Assembly: GCF_030816195.1 (NCBI RefSeq)
Contig: NZ_JAUSXS010000001.1
Span: 62,001-126,000 of the forward strand
From: Pseudomonas sp. W4I3
Lineage (GTDB): Bacteria; Pseudomonadota; Gammaproteobacteria; Pseudomonadales; Pseudomonadaceae
Length of the DNA: 64,000 nt
Direction: 5' to 3'
Shown here: positions 8,782-17,518 of the stretch, piece after piece
Numbering within the stretch: position 1 is the stretch's first letter
Layout: each line of letters opens with the position of its first letter
Translations under genes and position numbers: made by a program
Notes under the pieces: model-generated
Databases searched by the model: none
The model's input: the letters and a program-made list of their open reading frames with translations, nothing else
Told to the model about the DNA's origin: nothing

Positions 8782-9693
8782 ATGTTTGTCCAGATTCTAG
8801 GTTCCGCCGCCGGCGGCGGCTTCCCGCAGTGGAACTGCAACTGCGTGAACTGCGCAGGTTTTCGTGATGGCAGCCTGCGGGCCCAGGCGCGCACCCAGTC
8901 GTCCATCGCGATTTCCGACGATGGCGTGAACTGGGTGCTGTGCAATGCCTCGCCGGACATCCGCGCGCAACTGCAGGGCTTCGCGCCAATGCAACCCGGC
9001 CGCGCCCTGCGGGACACCGGTATCAGCGCAATCATCCTGATGGACAGCCAGATCGACCACACCACTGGCCTGCTGAGCCTGCGCGAGGGCTGCCCGCACC
9101 AGGTCTGGTGCACCGACATGGTCCATGAAGACCTGAGCACCGGCTTTCCGCTGTTCACCATGCTCACCCATTGGAACGGTGGCCTGGCCTGGAACCGTAT
9201 CGAGCTGGACGCCAGCTTCACCGTCCCGGCCTGCCCCAACCTGCGTTTCACGCCACTGCCGCTGCGCAGCGCCGCACCGCCCTACTCGCCGCATCGCTTC
9301 GACCCGCATCCCGGCGACAACATCGGCCTGATTGTCGAAGACCTGCGCACCGGCGGCAAACTGTTCTATGCCCCGGGCCTGGGCAAGGTTGATGCGCCGT
9401 TGCTGGACATCATGGCCGGCAGCGACTGCCTGCTGGTGGACGGCACGATGTGGGACGACGACGAAATGCAGCGCCGGGGCGTCGGCACCCGCACCGGCCG
9501 TGAAATGGGTCACCTGGCGCAGAACGGCCCCGGCGGCATGCTCGAGGTGCTCGAGCAGTTGCCAAAGCAGCGCAAAGTGCTTATCCACATCAACAACACT
9601 AACCCGATCCTCGACGAAGACTCTCCAGAGCGAGCGGAACTGGTGCGGCGTAATGTCGAAGTAGCCTACGACGGCATGAGTATCGAATTGTAG
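8782..9693 (+). CDS. pqqB: PQQ biosynthesis protein PqqB
   Basis: A 303-residue metallo-beta-lactamase-fold protein, the family's usual length. It acts late in PQQ synthesis; oxidation of the Tyr-derived ring has been proposed. It opens with [20 protein letters not shown], typical of PqqB, and has the metal-site region [13 protein letters not shown]. The start is ATG 8782 with GGAG at 8773-8776; an upstream in-frame TTG overlaps the terminator stem region and is not supported. The gene ends 11 bases before pqqC. Confidence 0.95.
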   Translation: MFVQILGSAAGGGFPQWNCNCVNCAGFRDGSLRAQARTQSSIAISDDGVNWVLCNASPDIRAQLQGFAPMQPGRALRDTGISAIILMDSQIDHTTGLLSLREGCPHQVWCTDMVHEDLSTGFPLFTMLTHWNGGLAWNRIELDASFTVPACPNLRFTPLPLRSAAPPYSPHRFDPHPGDNIGLIVEDLRTGGKLFYAPGLGKVDAPLLDIMAGSDCLLVDGTMWDDDEMQRRGVGTRTGREMGHLAQNGPGGMLEVLEQLPKQRKVLIHINNTNPILDEDSPERAELVRRNVEVAYDGMSIEL

Positions 9694-9704
9694 GAGCAGG
9701 CGAA

Positions 9705-10457
9705 ATGACTGACACACCGTTGACCACCACCGAATTCGAAGCCGCCTTGCGCGCCAAAGGCGCCTTCTACCACATCCATCACCCGTACCACGTGGCGATG
9801 TACGAAGGCCGCGCCACCCGCGAGCAGATCCAGGGGTGGGTCGCCAACCGCTTCTACTATCAGGTGAACATTCCCCTCAAGGACGCCGCGATCCTGGCCA
9901 ACTGCCCGGACCGCGAGATCCGTCGCGAATGGATCCAGCGCCTGCTCGACCACGACGGTGCACCCGGCGAAGACGGCGGCATCGAAGCCTGGCTGCGGCT
10001 GGGCCAAGCCGTCGGCCTCGACCCGGACCAGCTGCGCTCCCAGGAACTGGTGCTGCCCGGCGTCCGCTTTGCGGTAGACGCCTACGTCAACTTCGCCCGC
10101 CGCGCCAGCTGGCAGGAAGCCGCCAGCAGCTCCCTGACCGAGCTGTTCGCGCCGCAGATCCACCAGTCGCGCCTCGACAGCTGGCCGCAGCATTACCCAT
10201 GGATCGACCCGGCCGGCTACGAGTACTTCCGCACCCGTCTGGGCCAGGCCCGGCGTGATGTGGAGCACGGGTTGGCGATCACCCTGCAGCACTACACCAC
10301 CCGCGAAGGCCAGGAGCGCATGCTGGAAATCCTGCAATTCAAACTGGATATCCTGTGGAGCATGCTCGACGCCATGAGCATGGCCTACGAACTGAAACGC
10401 CCGCCGTATCACAGCGTGACCGAGCAGCGGGTCTGGCATAAAGGGATCACCCTATGA
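9705..10457 (+). CDS. pqqC: Pyrroloquinoline-quinone synthase PqqC
   Basis: A 250-residue all-helical, cofactor-less oxidase that performs the last step: ring closure and eight-electron oxidation of AHQQ to PQQ (EC 1.3.3.11). The length and the conserved stretches ([37 protein letters not shown]) fit PqqC throughout. AGGAGCAGGCGA precedes the start. Its stop overlaps the pqqD start by four bases (ATGA), indicating translational coupling. Confidence 0.96.
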   Translation: MTDTPLTTTEFEAALRAKGAFYHIHHPYHVAMYEGRATREQIQGWVANRFYYQVNIPLKDAAILANCPDREIRREWIQRLLDHDGAPGEDGGIEAWLRLGQAVGLDPDQLRSQELVLPGVRFAVDAYVNFARRASWQEAASSSLTELFAPQIHQSRLDSWPQHYPWIDPAGYEYFRTRLGQARRDVEHGLAITLQHYTTREGQERMLEILQFKLDILWSMLDAMSMAYELKRPPYHSVTEQRVWHKGITL

Positions 10458-10729
10458 GCTTTGATCGCAGCAGAAAACCGACCTGGCGCCAGGGCTATCG
10501 CTACCAATACGAACCCGCGCAAAAAGGCCATGTGTTGCTCTACCCTGAAGGCATGATCAAGCTCAACGACAGCGCTGCGTTGATCGGTGGCTTGATCGAC
10601 GGCGAGCGTGACGTCGCCGCAATCATCGCCGAGCTGGACAAGCAATTTCCCGGCGTGCCGGAGCTGGGTGATGACATCGAGCAATTTATGGAGGTCGCCC
10701 GTGCTGAGCACTGGATTACCCTTGCCTGA
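10454..10729 (+). CDS. pqqD: PqqA-binding chaperone PqqD
   Basis: A 91-residue RiPP recognition protein that binds PqqA and presents it to PqqE. The sequence fits PqqD over its full length ([27 protein letters not shown]...). It overlaps pqqC by four bases and pqqE by 29 bases, so C, D and E are translationally coupled. Confidence 0.95.
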   Translation: MSFDRSRKPTWRQGYRYQYEPAQKGHVLLYPEGMIKLNDSAALIGGLIDGERDVAAIIAELDKQFPGVPELGDDIEQFMEVARAEHWITLA

Positions 10730-11852
10730 AAAGCCGCCAATTGGCCTGCCCTTGTGGCTATTGGCCGAGCTGACTTACCGCTGCCCGTTGCAGTGCCCGT
10801 ACTGCTCCAACCCGCTGGATTTTGCCGAGCAGGGCAAGGAGCTGAGCACCGAGCAATGGATCAAGGTATTTCGCGAAGCCCGCGAGATGGGTGCGGCGCA
10901 ACTCGGGTTTTCCGGCGGTGAACCGCTGGTGCGCCAGGACCTCGCCGAGCTGATCGGCGAGGCGCGCAAACTGGGCTTCTACACCAACCTGATCACCTCA
11001 GGCATTGGCCTGACCGAACAGAAGATCAGTGACTTCAAAAAAGCCGGCCTGGACCATATCCAGATCAGCTTCCAGGCCAGCGACGAACAGGTGAACAACC
11101 TGCTGGCCGGCTCGAAGAAAGCCTTCGCGCAAAAGCTGGAAATGGCCCGAGCGGTGAAAGCCCACGGTTACCCGATGGTGCTGAACTTCGTCACCCATCG
11201 GCATAACATCGACAAGATAGACCGCATTATCGAGCTGTGCATTGCGCTCGAGGCGGACTTTGTCGAGCTTGCCACCTGCCAGTTCTACGGCTGGGCACAG
11301 CTCAATCGTGTGGGGCTATTGCCGACCAAGGAACAACTGGTACGCGCCGAACGCATCACCAACGAGTACCGCGCCAAGCTCGAAGCCGAGGGCCACCCGT
11401 GCAAGTTGATTTTCGTGACGCCCGATTACTACGAAGAGCGTCCGAAAGCCTGCATGAATGGCTGGGGCAGTATTTTCCTGACAGTCACACCGGACGGTAC
11501 CGCCCTGCCCTGTCATGGTGCCCGGCAGATGCCGGTGCAGTTTCCCAATGTGCGCGATCACAGCATGCAGCACATCTGGTACGACTCGTTCGGTTTCAAC
11601 CGTTTTCGCGGCTACGACTGGATGCCCGAGCCGTGCCGTTCATGCGATGAGAAGGAAAAGGACTTCGGCGGCTGCCGTTGCCAGGCCTTCATGCTCACGG
11701 GAGACGCGAGCAATGCCGACCCGGTGTGCAGCAAGTCCGAGCAGCACGGCATCATCCTTCAAGCGCGGGAAGAAGCCGAACAGGCCACCCAGACCATCGA
11801 GCAACTAGCCTTTCGCAATGAGCGCAATTCACGCCTCATCGCCAAAGGCTGA
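10701..11852 (+). CDS. pqqE: Radical SAM PqqA peptide cyclase PqqE
   Basis: A 383-residue radical SAM enzyme that forms the carbon-carbon bond between Glu and Tyr of PqqA. The 4Fe-4S motif is Cys28-x3-Cys32-x2-Cys35 (CPLQCPYC), followed by the glycine-rich FSGGEPL. C-terminal SPASM cysteines (including PCHGARQM and [18 protein letters not shown]) bind auxiliary clusters. The start is GTG 10701, six bases after GGAGG (10690-10694), inside the end of pqqD; the frame is open further upstream but without a comparable ribosome site. Downstream there is no pqqM-type peptidase; a convergent small gene begins five bases after the stop. Confidence 0.95.
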   Translation: MLSTGLPLPEKPPIGLPLWLLAELTYRCPLQCPYCSNPLDFAEQGKELSTEQWIKVFREAREMGAAQLGFSGGEPLVRQDLAELIGEARKLGFYTNLITSGIGLTEQKISDFKKAGLDHIQISFQASDEQVNNLLAGSKKAFAQKLEMARAVKAHGYPMVLNFVTHRHNIDKIDRIIELCIALEADFVELATCQFYGWAQLNRVGLLPTKEQLVRAERITNEYRAKLEAEGHPCKLIFVTPDYYEERPKACMNGWGSIFLTVTPDGTALPCHGARQMPVQFPNVRDHSMQHIWYDSFGFNRFRGYDWMPEPCRSCDEKEKDFGGCRCQAFMLTGDASNADPVCSKSEQHGIILQAREEAEQATQTIEQLAFRNERNSRLIAKG

Positions 11853-11857
11853 CACCC

Positions 11858-12016
11858 TCAGCGCTTGGCGATGATGTACACGGCATGGATGATGCCGGGG
11901 AAGTAACCGCACAGGGTCAGCAGAATGTTCAGCCAGAACGCGCCGCCGAATCCTACTTGCAGGAACACACCCAGTGGCGGCAGCAGAATGGCGATGATGA
12001 TACGAATGATGTCCAT
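11858..12016 (-). CDS. Small YqaE/Pmp3 family membrane protein
   Basis: A 52-residue protein with two hydrophobic segments, MDIIRIIIAILLPPLGVFLQ and a second ending GYFPGIIHAVYIIAKR. ILLPPLGVFLQVG, FWLNILLTLCGYFPGIIHA and the length are diagnostic of the Pmp3/UPF0057 family, proteolipids linked to membrane potential and salt or cold stress in yeast and plants; the bacterial role is unclear. It ends five bases from the pqqE stop on the opposite strand and is probably a single-gene unit. Confidence 0.9.
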   Translation of the reverse strand: MDIIRIIIAILLPPLGVFLQVGFGGAFWLNILLTLCGYFPGIIHAVYIIAKR

Positions 12017-12109
12017 GGGTCAGCTCCAGAAAATCGGCTCGTGTGAGCCGTGTAGCTAATCGACATTGGCGCTTCGCTAGGGTTCAGTGGTTTCTGGCAT
12101 TGGGCCATC

Positions 12110-12430
12110 TCAGGCCAGAATCTGCAGGCCATGTTTTTGCACAATGCTCAATAACTTAAGCGCCATGCCGCTGGGTTGTTTTTCGCCGGATTCCCACTGT
12201 TTTACAGTCGAGGCACTCGTGTTCAGGTAGCGAGCGAACACAGGTTGGCTGACGTGGCTGCTTTCACGTAGGTATTTGATCTGTTCGGCTAGCATTCGAG
12301 CAGGAACCGCTGCCAGACACGCTTCGTCGAACTCACGAAGCGTGGTTTTGCTGATGGCGCCAATTGTATGAAGCGCTTCAGCAGATTGGTGAATGGACTC
12401 GAACGCCTCACTTTTATAATTTCTGGTCAT
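12110..12430 (-). CDS. NadS-like XRE-family antitoxin
   Basis: A 106-residue DNA-binding protein. A helix-turn-helix of XRE type covers residues about 48-90 (SSHVSQPVFARYLNTSASTV, then KQWESGEKQPSG). The N-terminal MTRNYKSEAFESIHQSAEAL resembles NadS-family antitoxins paired with RelE-type toxins. ATG 12430 is used, with GGAGA just upstream, rather than the longer GTG form. It overlaps the toxin gene by 17 bases and is second in the operon, as in HigBA-like modules. It presumably neutralises the toxin and represses the operon through the palindrome upstream of the toxin. Confidence 0.85.
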   Translation of the reverse strand: MTRNYKSEAFESIHQSAEALHTIGAISKTTLREFDEACLAAVPARMLAEQIKYLRESSHVSQPVFARYLNTSASTVKQWESGEKQPSGMALKLLSIVQKHGLQILA

Positions 12431-12779
12431 GATGTATCTCCACAAGCTCTGTTAAATCAAGCAATTGCTGAATCTGTGCATCGTTTAAATTTTCATAGAT
12501 CTTCGCCAGCGACCGAAACCCATCCAGTTCACTCTGACTGATATTGCTTTGACTCTGCTTGGAGAAAAGTAATTGATACACCCAGTAGTGACCTCCTTTA
12601 GCCAGGACAATCGAACGATGGCGATTGTGGTTCAGCCGTTTCTTCCATACGCCGCCTCCCAAATTGTCCGCCTGCCCATTAAGCAAATCGCTGAATGCTT
12701 CTTTTAACTCCACATCGCTTATCCACGCCTTGCTGGCAGCCTTCGCAAAAATCCGGGTTTTGAACAACCTAAGCTTCAT
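12414..12779 (-). CDS. RelE/ParE-type toxin (PF06296-like)
   Basis: A 121-residue protein whose beginning (MKLRLFKTRIFAKAASKAWI) and middle (GGGVWKKRLNHNRHRSIVLA) match RelE-like toxins of the type paired with NadS/XRE antitoxins. Toxins of this class are generally ribosome-dependent mRNA endonucleases; the basic stretch KKRLNHNRHRS is the probable RNA-contact region. ATG 12779 follows AAGGA at good spacing; the longer frame upstream lacks support. The gene and its flanks are visibly richer in A+T than their neighbours, suggesting acquisition by transfer. Confidence 0.82.
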   Translation of the reverse strand: MKLRLFKTRIFAKAASKAWISDVELKEAFSDLLNGQADNLGGGVWKKRLNHNRHRSIVLAKGGHYWVYQLLFSKQSQSNISQSELDGFRSLAKIYENLNDAQIQQLLDLTELVEIHHDQKL

Positions 12780-12800
12780 AGAGATCCTTTCCGATAAACA

Positions 12801-12815
12801 TACCACCCAGTGGTA
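12801..12815 (-). promoter_or_regulatory. Palindromic operator of the toxin-antitoxin operon
   Basis: TACCAC-CCA-GTGGTA has perfect 6-base arms around a 3-base centre and lies 22 bases before the toxin start. Its position and symmetry suit autorepression by the XRE antitoxin, the usual control of type II modules. Confidence 0.6.
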
Positions 12816-12928
12816 CAGCTTAGAAGAGGCGCACTAAGCACCCATCGACAATCCTTGCCGAGCTCGCTAAAAAGCCATCGTTTCCAATGACGCACAAGCA
12901 TCCTTTTCAGTCCAAAAATTACGCACGC

Positions 12929-12967
12929 AAAAAAACGCCCCCAGCCAAAAGAATCAGGCTGGAGGCG
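12929..12967 (-). terminator. Terminator of the class III aminotransferase gene
   Basis: Read on the minus strand, GCCTCCAGCC pairs with GGCTGGGGGC (one G-T pair) around a ten-base loop and is followed by seven Ts. It lies 35 bases past the aminotransferase stop. Confidence 0.85.
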
Positions 12968-13001
12968 CCGCGTACTCCGCGAGACGGTTCAGAAATTCGT
13001 A

Positions 13002-14264
13002 TCAGACCGCGATGCCCTTGCGGCATTGCAATTGGGCGGTACGCACCCGAGAGAAGGCGCGGGCGAGGCGCAGGAGCATTTCGTCGATGTGGTTTTTGCT
13101 GACGTTCAGGGCGGGCGTGAAGCGCAGGCAATCAGGCTGCGCGGCGGTAAGGATCAAGCCTTCGTGCAGCGAGGCTTTTACCACGGCAGCTGCGGAATCG
13201 TCCGACAGGGTCAAACCCCATATCAGTCCATTGCCGCGCAGTTGCCCGTGTTCGTAACGGTAAGCCAGGCGGGCGAGGCCTTCTGCCAGGTACAGGCCGG
13301 ATTCTCGTACCTGTTCGAGAAAGCCGTTTGCCAGCACGGCATCGAGTACCGCATTACCCGCGCACGCCATCAGCGCATTGCCGTGATGCGTACCGTCCAG
13401 CTCGCCCGCTTCGAAGCAACAGGCCGTGCCGCGCGCCAGCAACCCCGCCAAGGGCACGCCACCGCCCAGGCCTTTGCCGAGGGTAATGATGTCAGCGCGC
13501 ACGCCGTATTGCTGTTCGGCAAGCAAGCTGCCGCACCGGCCGATCCCGGTTTGCACTTCGTCAAGGATCAGCAGGATCCCCAGTTCACGGCACAGGCGTT
13601 CCACGCCTTTGAGGTAGTGTTCGGTCGCGGGGATCACACCCGCGGCGCTCTGGATGGGCTCCAGCATGATGGCCACGGTGTGTGCATCGACAGCGGCGTG
13701 CAGCGCCGGCAGGTCGTTGAATGGCACATGACTGAAGCCCGGCAATTGCGGTTCAAAACGGTTCTCGCAGGCAACGGCCGAAGCCGGCAACGTTGCCAGA
13801 CTACGGCCATGACAGCCGTTGCTCACCGTAATGATGTGATGGGCGCCGCCGCGATGCAGCTGGCCCCATTTGCGCGCCAGTCTGATGGCGGCTTCACAGG
13901 CCTCTGCCCCGCTGTTGAGCAGGTAGGCCTGGTCGCTGCCAGTGTGATGGCACAGGCGATCAACCAAATCGAGCTGAGCGCGATTGTGCAAGCCCATCCC
14001 AGGGTTGATCACGGTCTGCATCTGTTCGGCAATGGCGTCGCGCACGGCTTGTGGACTGTGGCCGAGGCTATTGGCGCCGCCGCCCTGGCTGAAATCCAGG
14101 TAGGCACGGTTGTCATTGTCTGAAAGCCAGGAGCCTTGGCCCTGCACGAAAACCTCAGCGGGCCGTGCGGCAGTGGGCATCAGGCTTTCGCTGGAAATAT
14201 CATGACGTGGGGCATCCAGCACAAGGTCATCAAGACTCGGCGCATGACGCCGGAACAGGTTCAC
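13002..14264 (-). CDS. Class III (ArgD/GABA-type) PLP aminotransferase
   Basis: A 420-residue class III aminotransferase. PLP-site elements are visible: SGAEACEAAIRLA (118-130), the phosphate/ring region NGCHGRS (149-155), Asp235 in LILDEVQTG, and the Schiff-base Lys264 in ITLGKGLGGGVPL. The overall pattern resembles acetylornithine-type enzymes, but the N-terminal extension and its context outside arg genes argue against housekeeping ArgD. The start is GTG 14264. It is divergent from a LysR regulator, which probably controls it. An omega-amino acid such as 5-aminovalerate or an ornithine derivative is possible given the nearby davBA, but this is only an inference. Confidence 0.85.
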   Translation of the reverse strand: MNLFRRHAPSLDDLVLDAPRHDISSESLMPTAARPAEVFVQGQGSWLSDNDNRAYLDFSQGGGANSLGHSPQAVRDAIAEQMQTVINPGMGLHNRAQLDLVDRLCHHTGSDQAYLLNSGAEACEAAIRLARKWGQLHRGGAHHIITVSNGCHGRSLATLPASAVACENRFEPQLPGFSHVPFNDLPALHAAVDAHTVAIMLEPIQSAAGVIPATEHYLKGVERLCRELGILLILDEVQTGIGRCGSLLAEQQYGVRADIITLGKGLGGGVPLAGLLARGTACCFEAGELDGTHHGNALMACAGNAVLDAVLANGFLEQVRESGLYLAEGLARLAYRYEHGQLRGNGLIWGLTLSDDSAAAVVKASLHEGLILTAAQPDCLRFTPALNVSKNHIDEMLLRLARAFSRVRTAQLQCRKGIAV

Positions 14265-14473
14265 AATTGGCCCCCGAGAGCAACCGGACCTTGGTCGACA
14301 ACGGGTACTGGTAGTGTGCTGAGGTTTTTTGCCTTGCCTATGTAAACGCCATTACCCAAAACGTTATTCATTGCCCGATCCGGCCCTGTAAGCCCTGCGA
14401 ATAGGCGCTAGACTAGGCGTCTCGGGGGCCAACGGCCATTTCGATTTTCCAGCTTTTTCGATAAGCCAAACTT

Positions 14474-15373
14474 ATGGATTTCAAGCAACTGCGTTATTTC
14501 GTCGCGGTGTATGAAGAAGGCCACGTCGGCCGTGCCGCGGAGCGTCTGTCAATCTCGCAGCCGGCCCTGTCGCAGCAGGTTCGCCAACTGGAGCAGAACC
14601 TGGACGTGAGCCTGTTCGAACGCAGCAGCAAGCGCCTGCTCCCCACGCTGGCCGCCCACACCCTATACAACCATGCCTTGCCCCTGATCGACGGCATGCA
14701 GCAAGCCGTGGAGGCGTTGCGCAATTTCAAGGGCCAGGCGATGCGCACGCTGGCCATCGGCGTGCTGCAAACCGTGCACACCAGCCTGGTGCCGCAGATG
14801 CTGGAACGGGTGCGCAAGGCCCAACCCCACTTGGTGGTGCAGATCTACGAATTGACCGGAATTGAAATCGAGCGGCGCCTGCTCAACGGTTCGCTGGACA
14901 TCGGTATCAGCTACCTGCCACCGCGCCAGCCGGGTCTGCATGGCGTGCTGTTGTATGAAGATGAGTTGAAGGTGGTCATCCCAGAGCAACACCCGTTGCG
15001 GGAATTCAAGAAGGTCTCGCTGAAACAGGCAGCCGAGTTGCCGATGTTGCTGCTGGGCGAGGAGTTTCAAGTGCGCCAGATCTGGCAGGGTCAGTTGGCC
15101 AACCTGGGGCGGCGTCCGCAGGTGCAGGCGGAGCTCAACACCATGGTGGGAATTCTCGACAGCCTGCCCCACACCCAGTTGGCCACGGTGTTGCCGGGGC
15201 GCTCCCAGGACGAGCACAACAGCCAGTCGCTGCTGTGGAAGCCCTTGAGCGAGCCCAGGGTGCCGTTGAAAGTGGGCTTGGTATGCCGTGACGTGCAGCG
15301 TCAGCAAGCGACGGTGGCGTTGCTGCGCACGTTGCTCGAAGACGTGATGAATGCCCCGCAGGCAGGCGCCTGA
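14474..15373 (+). CDS. LysR family transcriptional regulator
   Basis: A 299-residue LysR-type regulator: winged helix-turn-helix in residues 1-60 (MDFKQLRYFVAVYEEGHVGR, with SISQPALSQQVRQLE as recognition region) and a periplasmic-binding-like effector domain from about 90. CynR/GltC-like members share the opening DFKQLRYFVAV, but effector specificity cannot be read. The divergent arrangement with the aminotransferase, 209 bases apart, suggests that gene is its target. A strong hairpin follows the stop. Confidence 0.88.
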   Translation: MDFKQLRYFVAVYEEGHVGRAAERLSISQPALSQQVRQLEQNLDVSLFERSSKRLLPTLAAHTLYNHALPLIDGMQQAVEALRNFKGQAMRTLAIGVLQTVHTSLVPQMLERVRKAQPHLVVQIYELTGIEIERRLLNGSLDIGISYLPPRQPGLHGVLLYEDELKVVIPEQHPLREFKKVSLKQAAELPMLLLGEEFQVRQIWQGQLANLGRRPQVQAELNTMVGILDSLPHTQLATVLPGRSQDEHNSQSLLWKPLSEPRVPLKVGLVCRDVQRQQATVALLRTLLEDVMNAPQAGA

Positions 15374-15391
15374 CTTTTTCGCGGGCAAAAG

Positions 15392-15417
15392 AAAACCCCG
15401 CCGAAGCGGGGCTTTGC
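15392..15417 (+). terminator. Bidirectional terminator after the LysR gene
   Basis: CCCCGC-CGAA-GCGGGG flanked by AAAA and CTTT, 19 bases after the LysR stop. It can serve the plus-strand regulator and probably the converging acyl-CoA dehydrogenase. The remaining bases to 15600 show nothing recognisable. Confidence 0.75.
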
Positions 15418-15600
15418 AGACTGTTTCCCTGACATCCATTTCACTCCGCCGTCCTGGCAGAATCCTACGTGTCCGTGTTGTTGCTTTTGCGCTTCCTGCG
15501 CGACGTCCATGTGAAGTAGATTATCCGTGGATCCAATGTGGCGATAGAGGACGATTAGCAGCACGTCGTGTAAGAGAATGCTTACACGCACGCCACGCCC

Positions 15601-17379
15601 TTAGAACAATGCCTCATCCAGCAAAAACAGCGACTCGCTACCGGCTTTTACCGACGCGCTCAACGAATGAATACGCGGCAACAAGCGTGCAAAGTAGAAG
15701 CGCGCGGTGCCCAGTTTGCTGGCATAGAAATCATCTTCAGCCTCTTTGCCCCACGCGGCCTTGGCCATGCGCGCCCACATGTAGGCATACGCCATGTAAC
15801 CAAACGCATGCAGGTACTCCACCGAGGCCGCACCAATTTCATTCGGGTTGGTCTTGGCACGGTCCAGTACCCAGGCGGTCAATTCATCCAGGTTGTCCAC
15901 CGCTGCGGCGAGCGGACGGGTGAATTCGCCCAGTTCCGAACCTGCACTGGCGATGAACTGGCGGATCTCGTCGGCGAACAAGGTGTAGAACGCGCCGCCG
16001 CTGCCGACGATCTTGCGCCCCATCAGGTCCAGCGCCTGGATACCATTGGTGCCTTCGTAGATCTGGGTGATGCGCACATCACGCACCAATTGCTCCTGGC
16101 CCCACTCGCGAATGTAGCCGTGGCCACCAAACACTTGCTGACCGAGTACCGTGGTTTCCAGGCCCAGGTCGGTTAGGAATGCCTTGGCGACCGGCGTCAG
16201 CAGCGCCACCAGGTTATCGGCGCGCTCGCGGGCAGCCGCGTCTTCGCTGAACTTGGCGATGTCCAACTGCGTCGCCACGTAGGTGGAAAACGCTCGGCCA
16301 CCTTCGTTCGCCGCCTTCATGGTCAGCAGCATGCGGCGCACGTCCGGGTGCACGATGATGGGGTCAGCGACTTTGTCCTTGGCTTGAGCGCCCAATGGGG
16401 AGCGGCTCTGCAGGCGGTCCCGGGCGTATTCGATTGCGTTCTGATAGGAACGCTCGCCGGATGCCAGCCCCTGGATACCAACGCCCAGGCGCTCGTAGTT
16501 CATCATGGTAAACATCGCCGCCAAGCCACGGTTAGGCTCGCCCACCAGATAGCCCACGGCTTCGTCGAAGTTCATCACGCAGGTTGCGGAGGCCTGGATG
16601 CCCATCTTGTGTTCGATCGAGCCGCAGGTCACCGGGTTGCGAGCGCCGAGGCTACCGTCGGCGTTCACCATGAACTTCGGCACCAGGAACAGCGAGATGC
16701 CTTTGGGGCCCGCCGGTGCATCCGGCAGTTTGGCCAGCACCAGGTGGATGATGTTGGCGGTCAGGTCGTGTTCGCCGCCGGTAATGAAAATCTTGGTGCC
16801 GCTGACCTTGTAGGAACCGTCCGCCTGCGGCTCGGCCTTGGTGCGAATCATGCCCAGGTCGGTGCCCGCATGGGCTTCGGTCAGGCACATGGAACCGGCC
16901 CATTCGCCGGAATACATCTTCGGCAAGTAGGCGGCCTTGAGTTCCTCACTGGCGTGGGTGTTGATCGACACGCACGCGCCCGAGGTCAACATTGGGTACA
17001 GGCCGAACGCCAGGCTGGACGAGTTGATCATCTCTTCGACCTGCGCCGACACCGCCTTGGGCATGCCCATGCCGCCGTACACCGGGTCGCCACCGACACC
17101 CACCCAGCCCCCTTCGGCGTAGGTCGCATAGGCCTGTGGGAAACCGTCCGGCGTGCTGACGGCATTGTCCGCCCAGCGGCAGCCCTGCTCATCGCCGCCA
17201 CGGCTTAATGGCGCGATGGATTTGGCCGTGACCTTGCCGGCCTCTTCGAGGATCGCTTCAACGGTTTCGGCGTCAACCGTGTCTGCCAGGGCAGGCAGTT
17301 GGGCCCAAGTCGTGGCGACTTCAAAAACTTCGTTGAGGACGAAGCGCATATCACGCAACGGCGCTTTGTAATCAGCCAT
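15601..17379 (-). CDS. Acyl-CoA dehydrogenase, paralogue 1
   Basis: A 592-residue FAD enzyme of beta-oxidation, longer than classical 380-residue acyl-CoA dehydrogenases because of an added C-terminal domain. It begins [20 protein letters not shown], a start shared with the other two copies here. FAD/substrate segments MCLTEAHAGTDLG and KIFITGGEHDLT, and the motif YEGTNGIQALDLMGRK, are present. With the genes at 17519 and 21012 it corresponds to the P. aeruginosa PA0506-PA0508 group (remembered synteny), where chain-length preferences differ between members. A 139-base gap separates it from the next copy, so it may have its own promoter. Confidence 0.9.
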   Translation of the reverse strand: MADYKAPLRDMRFVLNEVFEVATTWAQLPALADTVDAETVEAILEEAGKVTAKSIAPLSRGGDEQGCRWADNAVSTPDGFPQAYATYAEGGWVGVGGDPVYGGMGMPKAVSAQVEEMINSSSLAFGLYPMLTSGACVSINTHASEELKAAYLPKMYSGEWAGSMCLTEAHAGTDLGMIRTKAEPQADGSYKVSGTKIFITGGEHDLTANIIHLVLAKLPDAPAGPKGISLFLVPKFMVNADGSLGARNPVTCGSIEHKMGIQASATCVMNFDEAVGYLVGEPNRGLAAMFTMMNYERLGVGIQGLASGERSYQNAIEYARDRLQSRSPLGAQAKDKVADPIIVHPDVRRMLLTMKAANEGGRAFSTYVATQLDIAKFSEDAAARERADNLVALLTPVAKAFLTDLGLETTVLGQQVFGGHGYIREWGQEQLVRDVRITQIYEGTNGIQALDLMGRKIVGSGGAFYTLFADEIRQFIASAGSELGEFTRPLAAAVDNLDELTAWVLDRAKTNPNEIGAASVEYLHAFGYMAYAYMWARMAKAAWGKEAEDDFYASKLGTARFYFARLLPRIHSLSASVKAGSESLFLLDEALF

Positions 17380-17518
17380 GGCAAACCTCGTGAGAACGTG
17401 AAAAGTGATTCGATAGGATCGGTTTTACAGGCTCCGAGTGTACCCGAACAACTTTTCAGACACATAGGGTCCGTTCGTGACTATTAAGTATTTATAAGTC
17501 ACGAAAGACCTGTTCCAC

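Noticed and set aside
10608-10700. Longer N-terminus for PqqE
   Set aside because: The open frame continues upstream inside pqqD, but GTG 10701 has a well-placed GGAGG and gives the usual PqqE start.
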